A stretch of 20,633 bases of DNA from a virus. The notes under the pieces were generated by a model, which saw only the letters and a list, made by a program, of their open reading frames with translations, did no database searches and was not told the origin of the DNA. The position numbers were made by a program, and so were the translations under genes. Positions within the stretch are counted from its first letter, which is position 1. Each line of letters opens with the position of its first letter. This document shows positions 1 through 8,289 of the stretch, piece by piece. The DNA is taken from positions 1-20,633 of IMG/VR virus record IMGVR_UViG_3300026484_000079; one strand, 5' to 3'.

Positions 1-504
1 ATTCATATATACTAATGAAGTACTATCAGCTTGTAGTTCTAAGTTGTCTAACTCTACTTTCATAGTAGCTAGTAAATTAGCTTTTGCTTCTTTAGCTTTC
101 TTTGTTTGGTACTCTTTCCATAAATAAAAGTTATTTAAATATTCTTCAAATTCTTCATCGGTCGGCAGCATATATTCTCTGACTAATTCAGTAATCTCTG
201 GCTCATCTTCTGTAGCTTCTTGCACCACAACTACTTCATTTAGCCATTCATCAAATGTTTTGTATTCTGGATTATCTGAATAATCTACCTTGATAGGAAC
301 TTCTATTCTTTCAACAAGGTCTTCAGAATTGGAATTACCTGATATATCTTCTTCGTATTCTGGAAATAACTTATTATACTCAGCTCTTTTATTCTCTAGC
401 CATTGTTGTTTATGGCTCTGTCTAAAGTACTCTTCAAGGAGCCTTTTGGCTCCCTTCGTCTTGTTTAGCTCTAATGCTTTTTTTATTTTATCTATCTGAT
501 TCAT
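1..504 (-). CDS. Partial CDS downstream of the tail fibre; possible fibre-assembly or DUF4376-like protein
   Basis: An open frame starts with ATG at 504-502 and stays open for 168 codons to the window edge, so the C-terminus is missing. The start follows the fibre stop by one base, and its Shine-Dalgarno (AAAGGA) lies in the last codons of the fibre gene, which implies coupled translation. The product is acidic and lysine-rich, begins MNQIDKIKKALEL, and has a charged helical stretch near the end (EYQTKKAKEAKANLLATM). A small protein straight after a fibre gene is often a fibre chaperone or a DUF4376-type protein. The terminal stretch, helix followed by VELDNLELQADS, loosely resembles DUF4376, but I do not recognise the family firmly. 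The coding frame is certain; the function is a guess from position. Confidence 0.8.
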   Translation of the reverse strand, partial: MNQIDKIKKALELNKTKGAKRLLEEYFRQSHKQQWLENKRAEYNKLFPEYEEDISGNSNSEDLVERIEVPIKVDYSDNPEYKTFDEWLNEVVVVQEATEDEPEITELVREYMLPTDEEFEEYLNNFYLWKEYQTKKAKEAKANLLATMKVELDNLELQADSTSLVYMN

Positions 505-505
505 T

Positions 506-3500
506 TTATATTTCCTTTAACATATTTAGTGGTCGACTTGCTACAACGGTTCTACATGTATTTCCGTTAAGGTCTGTAGCTATTCCATTTGTAAGTTGTC
601 CAAACTCTCCATTATCTCCATCAAAGCTGCCACTATCTGCGTCTTTAACTAACTCTTCTACAAACCATTGAGCATATAACTCTCCATCACTATCACTAGC
701 TATTGTTAGAAATGCTTTAGCTGCTTTATCTCCTGTGTTGTCTAATGTGATAGTTTTATGATTTGGCTCTGTAACTATTAATCCATCTTTATCGATTATC
801 GTGTTTCCTATAGCATTCGTCTCTGGTTTACCTGTGCCCGTACCCACATTTATCAAAGATGTAATATTGTTACCTAATGCTATCTCATTATTATTACTAG
901 CAATATACTTCTCTAGTACATATTCTACTGCTTTAGGGTCTTGTATTGGAGCTACTGGGATTGAAGCTGCGTAAAAAATAATATAGATATTGTCATCTTG
1001 TGATTCAAAGCTAGATGTATTTGTTATATTATTTATATATCTGTTAGGATATGAATTGTATGTCTTTGTTTCTATATCTTGACGAAGTAGGAAGCCAAGA
1101 CCTATTGCTTTTTGAGACAGTATCTCATCAATGTCATTTGATGTAGCATAATCAGTTCCGTCCTGTCCAACTAATAAGGGGTTAATTCCCACAATAGTAT
1201 TCTCTTCAGCTAATCTATCTTTCATAACAGTAGAATAATTCTCAGGTGAGCCTAATACATCAATGCAAAATTGTTCTCCTACTTGTGTTATTGGTAGATA
1301 AACCAATGTGCCATCTTCTATATACTCATGTTGTTGCTTATATGGCTCAGTTGGCAATCTAGTTAACCCTAAAGTATCACAAACACCACCTTTACCACCA
1401 ACACCATCACTAAATTCTTTACTAGCTGTGTCGTGATATGATATTACATCAGCTGAATATCTTAGGTCTCTGAATTGTGAAGGATAAACTATATCATAGA
1501 ATTTACCTTGTGGGTGATATACTCTACTTTCTAATATTCTCCCACTCTCTATTCTTACTTTTTCATATTCTGAACCAGTACTCCCCAGCATAAATAAATC
1601 AGCAGTATTTTCAAGAAAAATATTCCTACTTCCATTAACATTATTAAACCAATGTGTAGAACCACTGTTGCCTAATTCATAAAATTCACCTCTTGTTCCC
1701 ATCGGATTTAGCATTGGGTGATAAGCACCTTTATTCAATGTTTGTATATAGCCCATTGGTGTAACTACATCATTTCCTTTGCTAAACAATCCTTTACCTA
1801 AACTGCTATATCCATTGTTAGTTAGTATTTTAGTTGCACTATCTTTAGCATATGCATCATTCGTCAATACATCATAAGTATATGAGCCATCATCTTTCAT
1901 ACCTACAAATACTTGATTACTAATCCAATCTTGTGGTTTGAATTTACTTGAAGCTAAACTTTCTCCATCATCTGTATCTTCTATTGCTTTGAATGTGTCA
2001 TTAGCTAGTTTTACTGATATGCCGTCTGCATACACAGTATTGTTATCAGCGGTTGACATGCTATACAAATGAGGTACACAGCTAGTAGTCGTAGCAACAA
2101 ATGTTGCACTCCCCTCAGAAGTTAGATTGACAATATTAGTCCCATTCTTGGAAGTTGCTAGTCTAACTTGTGCATCGGTCCCGCTAATATAATCAGCCTT
2201 TAATATATATTTGCACCCTATAGTTAGAGGAATTGAAGCTCCGTAAGCATACCCATAATCATCCGTAGATGTTACTAACTTTAATTTGCCTTCATCGACA
2301 GATATACTAACATTTCTTTCTTCAACCCATCCATTCGTATCATTATCAAATGTACCATTAGTAACCAATTCTTCTCTATCTAAAACTACATAATCCCCTC
2401 GCTTCATCTTGCCATCAACAGTTAATCCTGTACTAACCTCAGCAGTAACTTGTATATCTTCATCACCACTACCATCATTTGTAATCTTAGTAGCTTTAAC
2501 TTTATATCCATCATCATTAACAGGTAATGTAAATGTAAGCGTTTCAGCATCTGTACCATCTATAGTCTGTGTTCTAACTACTGCATCACTATCTGATTTA
2601 TCTAATATTTCTACTTTGATACCATCTGTTGTAGGTTTAACTCTACACTTGATTCTAGTATTAGCTGTTTGAGCAGGTACATTATCTAATATGCTACCTA
2701 TTTGTGCATCAGCTGCTACATCTGATCCTGTGATTGAACCTGTACTAATTGGGTCAAACCCTACTACGTGTACGTGTGGTACAAAACTATTATCACCCTC
2801 TCCATTAAAACCTGTTCTATCATTAGTTGTGTCTAGGTCTATTGTTTCATTAGGTTTAGCTACCTTACCATCAACAATATACTGTTCTTGTGGATTAGCA
2901 ACTTTAAGTATATTATTCTCAGATGTTTCAAATCTCATATCTATTTTATCACCAGCATATCCATTGAAGGGGAACTTAGCTTTGACGATATCTTTGTTTT
3001 GTTCTAATGTTTTCTTTTCAGCAGTCTTGATAGCATAAGCAGATTTGAAATCCAATACACCAACGTTACCATCCAAATACACCTTGTCATAAAACCTAGA
3101 ATCTGTTCTGTATGGGTTTGTAGATTCTGTAGCAACAGAACCAATATGGTCTGCATTACCACTAATATTAGTTATACATTTATAAGTAGTATCTGTAGAC
3201 ATTGCTAAGTCAGAATTCCAATATTCAATATAATCACTTGTCTCTGATTCGCCCTCTCTTCTCACTCCTCTTGTACCAAACACATTATGCATAGGATTGT
3301 AACAAGCATTGTTTAGTCTACGAACTAAACCAATTATAATAGCTTCTCCAGTATATGTCTCACTATTTCCATCATTGCCAACCACTTCTAAATTGGTTAC
3401 ACTATATAAATTCTCATCTATCTTAGCAAATCCATAAGCATTGGCTATAGCGTCTATATCAGAACCATCTTGGAAGTTATGGTAACCTTTGATTGTTTTA

Positions 3501-4249
3501 TATTTACCATCTTCTCCAATGAAGATTACATCTTGTCTTGAAACAAAATCAATCTTCGAGAACTTTGTATCATCCGTGACTAAATCTCCACTAGTTGTAT
3601 CTGTTATAGCTTGATATGTTTGTTCAATGCCATCACCATCTCCACAATGAATAATGTTTCCAGCTTTATGGTCCATCTGTGTTTCAAAACCATTGTCACT
3701 ATGGCTCAGCAACTCATCTGTTGAACCGTCAGCAAAAGGAGCTAAGGGCAAATGAATGTTTTCTGCATTATTTCTTTTTACTAATCCTTTACTAAATCTA
3801 ATGGTGTCTCCACCCTTGTCTTGAACAATATAAGGAGTATTTGTCTCCTCAAACCTTTCACTTTTCTTTAGTTCTTTTGTGTACCCATAAGCATTAAAAG
3901 CTGCTTCAAGTATAATATTATCTTTTGCATCTATGTCCGCATAAGTATAGGTAGCGTCCTGTGGTATAACGTAACTTTCTATTTCATCTCTTGCATTTGT
4001 AGCTTCATTTTTTGCTTGTTCGGCTTGTGCTGCTGCATTTGTAGCATTAGTTGCACTTGTGCTAGCTTGTAAATTTTTCTGCGTTAAATCTTCAGCTAAA
4101 TAGTTTGCTTCGCTTGAAAAATTATTCATTTGGTTTATTCGTGAATTTTCCTCTGCCAAACGTGTGTCCATATCTTCACTAAAAGTAGCTGGGTTTTGTC
4201 TATTTGGTGTTTTAGTGAATGGTTGAATAACTGTTGTAATTTTCGCCAT
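506..4249 (-). CDS. Modular tail fibre / host-recognition protein (1247 aa)
   Basis: This is a large tail fibre or side-tail protein, expected to sit at the tail tip and bind the host surface. Residues 1-45 resemble the N-terminal attachment segment of many fibres (MAKITTVIQPF, then an NPATF stretch). Residues about 50-92 form an Ala/Asn/Gln-rich helix likely to trimerise. A module with the motif LNNACYNPMHNVFGTRG (312-328), FYDKVY (386-391) and LDFKSA (399-404) recurs as LNKGAYHPMLNPMGTRG (838-854), FYDIVY (917-922) and LRYSA (929-933). A more degenerate copy lies near 100-175. Between the two clear copies, residues 628-750 look like a CBM4/9-type carbohydrate-binding fold (ELVTNGTFDNDTNGW start), preceded by a beta-rich stretch (about 500-610). 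The start has a strong AAGGAG site. No chaperone-cleavage or enzyme motif is evident. Being a fibre is near certain; which glycan it binds is unknown. Confidence 0.85.
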   Translation of the reverse strand: MAKITTVIQPFTKTPNRQNPATFSEDMDTRLAEENSRINQMNNFSSEANYLAEDLTQKNLQASTSATNATNAAAQAEQAKNEATNARDEIESYVIPQDATYTYADIDAKDNIILEAAFNAYGYTKELKKSERFEETNTPYIVQDKGGDTIRFSKGLVKRNNAENIHLPLAPFADGSTDELLSHSDNGFETQMDHKAGNIIHCGDGDGIEQTYQAITDTTSGDLVTDDTKFSKIDFVSRQDVIFIGEDGKYKTIKGYHNFQDGSDIDAIANAYGFAKIDENLYSVTNLEVVGNDGNSETYTGEAIIIGLVRRLNNACYNPMHNVFGTRGVRREGESETSDYIEYWNSDLAMSTDTTYKCITNISGNADHIGSVATESTNPYRTDSRFYDKVYLDGNVGVLDFKSAYAIKTAEKKTLEQNKDIVKAKFPFNGYAGDKIDMRFETSENNILKVANPQEQYIVDGKVAKPNETIDLDTTNDRTGFNGEGDNSFVPHVHVVGFDPISTGSITGSDVAADAQIGSILDNVPAQTANTRIKCRVKPTTDGIKVEILDKSDSDAVVRTQTIDGTDAETLTFTLPVNDDGYKVKATKITNDGSGDEDIQVTAEVSTGLTVDGKMKRGDYVVLDREELVTNGTFDNDTNGWVEERNVSISVDEGKLKLVTSTDDYGYAYGASIPLTIGCKYILKADYISGTDAQVRLATSKNGTNIVNLTSEGSATFVATTTSCVPHLYSMSTADNNTVYADGISVKLANDTFKAIEDTDDGESLASSKFKPQDWISNQVFVGMKDDGSYTYDVLTNDAYAKDSATKILTNNGYSSLGKGLFSKGNDVVTPMGYIQTLNKGAYHPMLNPMGTRGEFYELGNSGSTHWFNNVNGSRNIFLENTADLFMLGSTGSEYEKVRIESGRILESRVYHPQGKFYDIVYPSQFRDLRYSADVISYHDTASKEFSDGVGGKGGVCDTLGLTRLPTEPYKQQHEYIEDGTLVYLPITQVGEQFCIDVLGSPENYSTVMKDRLAEENTIVGINPLLVGQDGTDYATSNDIDEILSQKAIGLGFLLRQDIETKTYNSYPNRYINNITNTSSFESQDDNIYIIFYAASIPVAPIQDPKAVEYVLEKYIASNNNEIALGNNITSLINVGTGTGKPETNAIGNTIIDKDGLIVTEPNHKTITLDNTGDKAAKAFLTIASDSDGELYAQWFVEELVKDADSGSFDGDNGEFGQLTNGIATDLNGNTCRTVVASRPLNMLKEI
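1921..2368 (-). other. CBM4/9-like carbohydrate-binding module within the tail fibre
   Basis: Codons for fibre residues of about 628-750 encode a stretch with the signature of jelly-roll carbohydrate-binding modules: a leading LVTNGTFDNDTNGW, then KLKLVTS, YGYAYGAS and a GCKYILKADYISGTDAQVRL core, ending in VYADGISVKL. In known CBM4/9 domains the N-G-(T/S)-F-(D/E) start and a late D-(D/G)-(V/I)-(S/K) strand bracket a beta sandwich. The assignment rests on this motif order and is not a computed match. The boundaries are approximate. Confidence 0.5.
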
Positions 4250-4265
4250 TGTTTACTCCTTTTTT

Positions 4266-4288
4266 TTGTAATTATACCTTATTTACAA
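4266..4288 (-). promoter_or_regulatory. Possible promoter for the tail fibre, with flanking inverted repeat
   Basis: A perfect TATAAT (minus strand, 4276-4271) lies just after the stop of the tail-tip gene and about 22 bases before the fibre start. A 6-base inverted repeat, TTGTAA and TTACAA, brackets it with 11 bases between the arms. No convincing -35 exists and the extended -10 is only partial (AGG instead of TGN), so it may be fortuitous in AT-rich DNA. Confidence 0.3.
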
Positions 4289-5188
4289 CAAGCCTTTAAT
4301 CGTAACACTAATAGTACTTTTTAGTGCATTTGATATTAATATAGAAAAGTTTTGCCAATATCCAAAATTTAACAAATTTTCTAAGTTACTGTTTTCACTT
4401 TCATCCATTATGAATAATACAGGTTTAGCGTCGTATTTAACTGCAATACGTCGCAACATAGGTACTTTATTGCTTGGTATCTCAACTTCGTAACTATCTA
4501 AATTCACTGCACCTCTATGGATTAAATCAGCGTTGCCAAACTCGTCCGTAACTCTTCTGCTGTAACTTTCTATAGATAGATTTGCATTAAATCCTGTGTC
4601 GCCTATATAAATAGAACGTCCAAAAACTAATCTCCCACACTCTGCAATTTCTGTTTCGTTGTCTATATTTACAATAAGTTTAGAGTTGCTATAAATAGGA
4701 ATTTGCACATATACAGAAGGTTTAAATGCAAATTCGCCAAAACAATATGAGTAAAATTCCACTACATCGCTTTCATCTTGTAGGTCTATACTTTTACTAA
4801 ATACAACTGTATTTTCATCATCGCTAAACAAATCTATTGTTATTGTTTTTGCAACCAATCCTAAAAGTGCAAAAGTATCATAGTTTACGTCATCTATCTC
4901 TATCTGTATGCTTTCACTAACTTTTGTTGTTGTATTTGTTTTTCCATCAAGCATAGCATAGTAGTTTGTAGGACGAATTTTAACCCACACTACATTTATG
5001 TTGCTATCTATGTTTGATTGTGGATTTGTATCTGTATTTGTGTCGTCATTTCCAGCATACTTATAGATATAGTGTCCCCAACGCAACTCATCAGCATATT
5101 TATAAGTGCTATCTGCGTCCCAAAGCGTTTCATCTTCCGTGAAATTCGCACTTAGATAATCTGTTGTTTTGTTTTCTACTATCTTCAT
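4283..5188 (-). CDS. Tail-tip structural protein, sole gene between tape measure and fibre (301 aa)
   Basis: This protein lies directly between the tape measure and fibre genes, the place of distal-tail and tip proteins. The C-terminal half has a recognisable run: AECGRLVFGRSIYIGDTGF (about 182-200), then SYSRRVTDEFGN (about 208-219), ending in STISVTIKGLL. I recall this layout (an ECG or GE start, a Y/S-R-x-x-D-x-F-G-N box, and a terminal I-x-G-L) from uncharacterised structural proteins of proteobacterial phages. The N-terminal half (about 1-175) is beta-rich with a Trp/Tyr-rich WGHYIYKYAG segment. No signal peptide, membrane segment or enzymatic motif is seen. Shine-Dalgarno AAAGGT precedes the ATG. 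Structural role from position and family resemblance; exact part of the tip unknown. Confidence 0.65.
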   Translation of the reverse strand: MKIVENKTTDYLSANFTEDETLWDADSTYKYADELRWGHYIYKYAGNDDTNTDTNPQSNIDSNINVVWVKIRPTNYYAMLDGKTNTTTKVSESIQIEIDDVNYDTFALLGLVAKTITIDLFSDDENTVVFSKSIDLQDESDVVEFYSYCFGEFAFKPSVYVQIPIYSNSKLIVNIDNETEIAECGRLVFGRSIYIGDTGFNANLSIESYSRRVTDEFGNADLIHRGAVNLDSYEVEIPSNKVPMLRRIAVKYDAKPVLFIMDESENSNLENLLNFGYWQNFSILISNALKSTISVTIKGLL

Positions 5189-5202
5189 TAAACTACCTTT
5201 TT

Positions 5203-8200
5203 TTATACAACTTCTACTAGCAAAGTATCGCCACCGTTACTCATAGATCTAATCAATCCGTTTAAACGCTTCATCTCGTCAACCAAAATAAACATATACT
5301 TCTCAGTCTTATCACTTAATCCATTCATAGCTTTAGTGACTGTTTTACTAGTAAAGCCACCGTTTGCAAATCCTTTCAACCTCGCTTGTTCAAGTGTGTT
5401 AAATAATCCTTTGTTGTTATCTATCATCCATTTTGGTGCTACCCACTCATCTTCGTGTACTATTCCCGCTTGTTTATACCCTGTGCTATCTCTAGCACCT
5501 GCACCGCGACCTGTAAAGCCACCGTTTGCATACCAGCTCATACTGCTACTGTCATGTTCGTCCACCATACCACTCCAATCTATACCCGTACTTAAGTCTG
5601 TTGCTTCCGCTGGTCCAGTTGTTGTTACAGTTGTCTCTTTTTTTATAAACTTTCCATCTTCTTCACCATAAGAACCAGTAAACTGTACAACTGTTTTACT
5701 GTAAGCAATATCGTCTAGTGTTTTTGCTGCATCTCCTTTAATGTTTGCATCATCAACTGCACCTGTTACATTTTTAGTCTCATCTGTCACTTCTTCTAAT
5801 CTATGTTTTGCTGTAACATCAAATGTTTTTAAATTTCCATTGCTTGTGATTTTTAAGTTTGAAATGTCGCCAACGTCCAAACCTGTATCAACTGATAAGT
5901 CGGGCAATGTGCTAGCTATGCTTGTAAGGCTTATACCTTTGCTTTCCCCTCCCATCAACTTTTCAACAAAATTACCAACTGTATTTGTTTCATTTATGTT
6001 TGTATCAAGTTTTTTCGAAGAAGTGTAATCGTATGTTTTTAAACTTCCGTGTCCTGTTAGTTTTATTTTTCCAATATTGCCTAAATCATCACTTTTTGCT
6101 AAACCGCTGTTGTTGTAATATTCTTGAGAACTTATATTTCTATCAGTTGCTAAACCGCTGTTGTTGTAATATTCTTGTTCGTTAATAGCTTCGTTTAAGT
6201 CATCAACAGTTGGAACAAGAACTCCTCTGTGACCTAGCAATACTTCATTTTTTGCATTTACATCATCAGCAACACCTGCTATTGTTTCTTTTTCCTCGTC
6301 AGTCAAAATACCATCTTCATAAGCTTTATTAATTGAAAACAGTAAATCGTTCATACTTTCTAAAACGTCATAAGTGTCCATTGCCGTACTTTGAAGTTCT
6401 CTAGTTTGAACATCAGCTGTTACGCTTGCGAATTGTAATTCTTCAGCTGTTGTGAAATGTGAAGTATCGCTTAAATAATCACTAACACTACTTGAAAATT
6501 GATTAAAAGCGTCTGCATATTGCTCCCCTATATCCTTGTCTAGTGGGTTATCTATTAGCTTACTTCTAACTGCTAAAACATCATTTAGAGCTTGTTCGTA
6601 ATTTACGCTTTGATAACTTACAAGATTTGAACCAACATTGCGAAGAGTATTTGCATTTCTTTTTAAACTATTTATAAAAGTATTCTCAAATTCAAATACA
6701 AAGTTTTCTAGTGTATCGTTTGCATCACTAAAAGCATTGTTGGCATCTGAAACTATTTCCGTTGCGTCCTTGATAACTTCTTGTGTTTCTGTAAAAACTG
6801 TATAAACGTCATCATCCCCACTTGTTGCAACAAATGTTTCTTTTAAATCATCTAAAGCATTGTTTGCATCTTCTACTGCTTGAGTAATGTTATCTTGCGC
6901 TTCAACTTGTTCATCAGTAGGCGTTAGTAATGCACCAGGTTCTGCTGTTTGAGTTTCACCGAAATATTGCTTGTCTGCAACCGCTACAACATCATCTTTT
7001 ATGGCCTTGTAAGTTTCGTCAATATCTTTTATCAACTCATCTGTAAACGTTTGCCCTTTACCAACATTTAAAACGTTACTTATTGCTTCTTCTAAGTTTT
7101 CAGATGATAAGCCATAATCAAATGCAATAGCATCAACTTGAGCAAAGTCTTGTATTTGTTGTTTGTATGAGCTAAAATCAACTTTACCTATATATCCTAT
7201 CTCTATTATTCCTAAAGAGTTTATTCCAGCTATTAGGTCGTTAGTCCATCCAATAATACTATTAAACATAGACTCAAATAAATCAAGCGTACTATCTGCA
7301 ACTTTTACACCTGCTAACTCTATACCGTAAAAAGCTTTTTCTCCAGCATACTTTAAAACGTCGAAGCTGTTTCCTATAATATCAAACGCATCATACAAAA
7401 CACCTGCTGTACTTATTACACCTTTTATTGCATCAATAGTATAATCTGCAAAAGCTTTCCCCATATCTTTAGCATTCCCAAATGCTTCTGTAAGCCTATC
7501 TCCAGCAACTGTTACAATAGATTTCAAATAAGCAAATAAACCCTCATCCATAACGTCTTTTTTAAATAGAGTCCATTTATCTTGCATGTTAGAAACCATA
7601 CCGTTCCACGTTTTAGATTGCAGTTCCATAGCACCCTCATATTTGCTATTGAAAATTGCTTCTAACGTTGATTGGATTATTTCACTATTGTTTTGCACGA
7701 TAGTAGTTCGCATCTCCCCACTAGCGTTAGTCCAAGAATATTTAATATCATCGCCTATAATGTTTGCTTTTATTCCGAACTCTTTTAAACGCTCATTCTC
7801 TCCTACAACTGCATCTGCTATCGCTTCGACGGCTTGTTCTATATCTTTACCCATCGCACTAGCCGTATCGCCTAAAGTTCTCAGCAATCCATCTGTAGGC
7901 TCTAATCCATACGCTTTTAGCTTAACAAAAGACTCTGTAATCTTGTCAATATTAAATGGTGTGCTACTTGAAAAATCTTCAACCCATTTAAGACTGTCCT
8001 CTGCCTTTGTTGCACTCCCCTCTATTGTTGTTAATACCGCTTCGAATTGTTCAAATTGTGCGGATGTTCCTACAAGTGATTTACTGATATTTGTTAGTGA
8101 GTCTGTAAGTTTATCAATTGCAACGTAAGCAATAGCAGCAGTCGCGATCTTTTTAATTGATGCAGCCACCTTCTCGCTATCCGTTGTAGTTGTTTTTGTA

Positions 8201-8286
8201 GTTTTGTCTAAGTTTTTTAAACTGTTGTCAAGTTGAGTTACTTTACTCTGGCCTGAAACGTCTATGTCTATTTGCAACTTTGCCAT
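5203..8286 (-). CDS. Tail tape measure protein (1027 aa)
   Basis: The tape measure protein spans the tail tube during assembly, sets tail length and probably exits at infection. Recognition is by position after the chaperone pair and by sequence. Residues about 75-240 resemble the conserved TP901-type tape measure core (SAQFEQFEAVLTTIEGSA, PFNIDKITESFVKLKAYGLEP). A hydrophobic middle (about 285-365) is followed by helical coiled-coil-like sequence to about 700. The C-terminus carries the usual end box WYANGGFTGRG, AGIVHEDEWVAPKWM and a second ANGGFT. At the usual 0.15 nm per residue, tail length would be near 150 nm, which suits a siphovirus. Residues 704-837 hold two repeat sets described separately. 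The start follows the frameshift product's stop by three bases, with GGGG as a weak Shine-Dalgarno. Confidence 0.93.
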   Translation of the reverse strand: MAKLQIDIDVSGQSKVTQLDNSLKNLDKTTKTTTTDSEKVAASIKKIATAAIAYVAIDKLTDSLTNISKSLVGTSAQFEQFEAVLTTIEGSATKAEDSLKWVEDFSSSTPFNIDKITESFVKLKAYGLEPTDGLLRTLGDTASAMGKDIEQAVEAIADAVVGENERLKEFGIKANIIGDDIKYSWTNASGEMRTTIVQNNSEIIQSTLEAIFNSKYEGAMELQSKTWNGMVSNMQDKWTLFKKDVMDEGLFAYLKSIVTVAGDRLTEAFGNAKDMGKAFADYTIDAIKGVISTAGVLYDAFDIIGNSFDVLKYAGEKAFYGIELAGVKVADSTLDLFESMFNSIIGWTNDLIAGINSLGIIEIGYIGKVDFSSYKQQIQDFAQVDAIAFDYGLSSENLEEAISNVLNVGKGQTFTDELIKDIDETYKAIKDDVVAVADKQYFGETQTAEPGALLTPTDEQVEAQDNITQAVEDANNALDDLKETFVATSGDDDVYTVFTETQEVIKDATEIVSDANNAFSDANDTLENFVFEFENTFINSLKRNANTLRNVGSNLVSYQSVNYEQALNDVLAVRSKLIDNPLDKDIGEQYADAFNQFSSSVSDYLSDTSHFTTAEELQFASVTADVQTRELQSTAMDTYDVLESMNDLLFSINKAYEDGILTDEEKETIAGVADDVNAKNEVLLGHRGVLVPTVDDLNEAINEQEYYNNSGLATDRNISSQEYYNNSGLAKSDDLGNIGKIKLTGHGSLKTYDYTSSKKLDTNINETNTVGNFVEKLMGGESKGISLTSIASTLPDLSVDTGLDVGDISNLKITSNGNLKTFDVTAKHRLEEVTDETKNVTGAVDDANIKGDAAKTLDDIAYSKTVVQFTGSYGEEDGKFIKKETTVTTTGPAEATDLSTGIDWSGMVDEHDSSSMSWYANGGFTGRGAGARDSTGYKQAGIVHEDEWVAPKWMIDNNKGLFNTLEQARLKGFANGGFTSKTVTKAMNGLSDKTEKYMFILVDEMKRLNGLIRSMSNGGDTLLVEVV
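5776..6084 (-). repeat. Diverged tandem repeat pair in the tape measure protein
   Basis: Residues 735-767 and 805-837, exactly 70 residues apart, align without gaps: LGNIGKIKLTGHGSLKTYD against VGDISNLKITSNGNLKTFD, and both copies end in an ET pair. They share G-x-I, K-x-T, G-x-LKT-x-D and a later L. Unlike the nearby 31-base repeat, the DNA has diverged, so this duplication is older. Confidence 0.75.
6096..6177 (-). repeat. 31-base exact direct repeat inside the tape measure gene
   Basis: Bases 6096-6126 and 6147-6177 are identical over 31 positions and lie 51 bases (17 codons) apart, so the frame is kept. The encoded repeat is QEYYNNSGLA at residues 704-713 and 721-730, with a 7-residue linker. 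The DNA-level identity points to a recent in-frame duplication. Confidence 0.9.
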
Positions 8287-8289
8287 ATT

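Noticed and set aside
7586-8128. A 180-codon open frame on the plus strand inside the tape measure gene
   Set aside because: It is the antisense of well-supported tape measure coding sequence, has no ribosome site I can see, and its hydrophobic, serine-rich product is typical of antisense frames.
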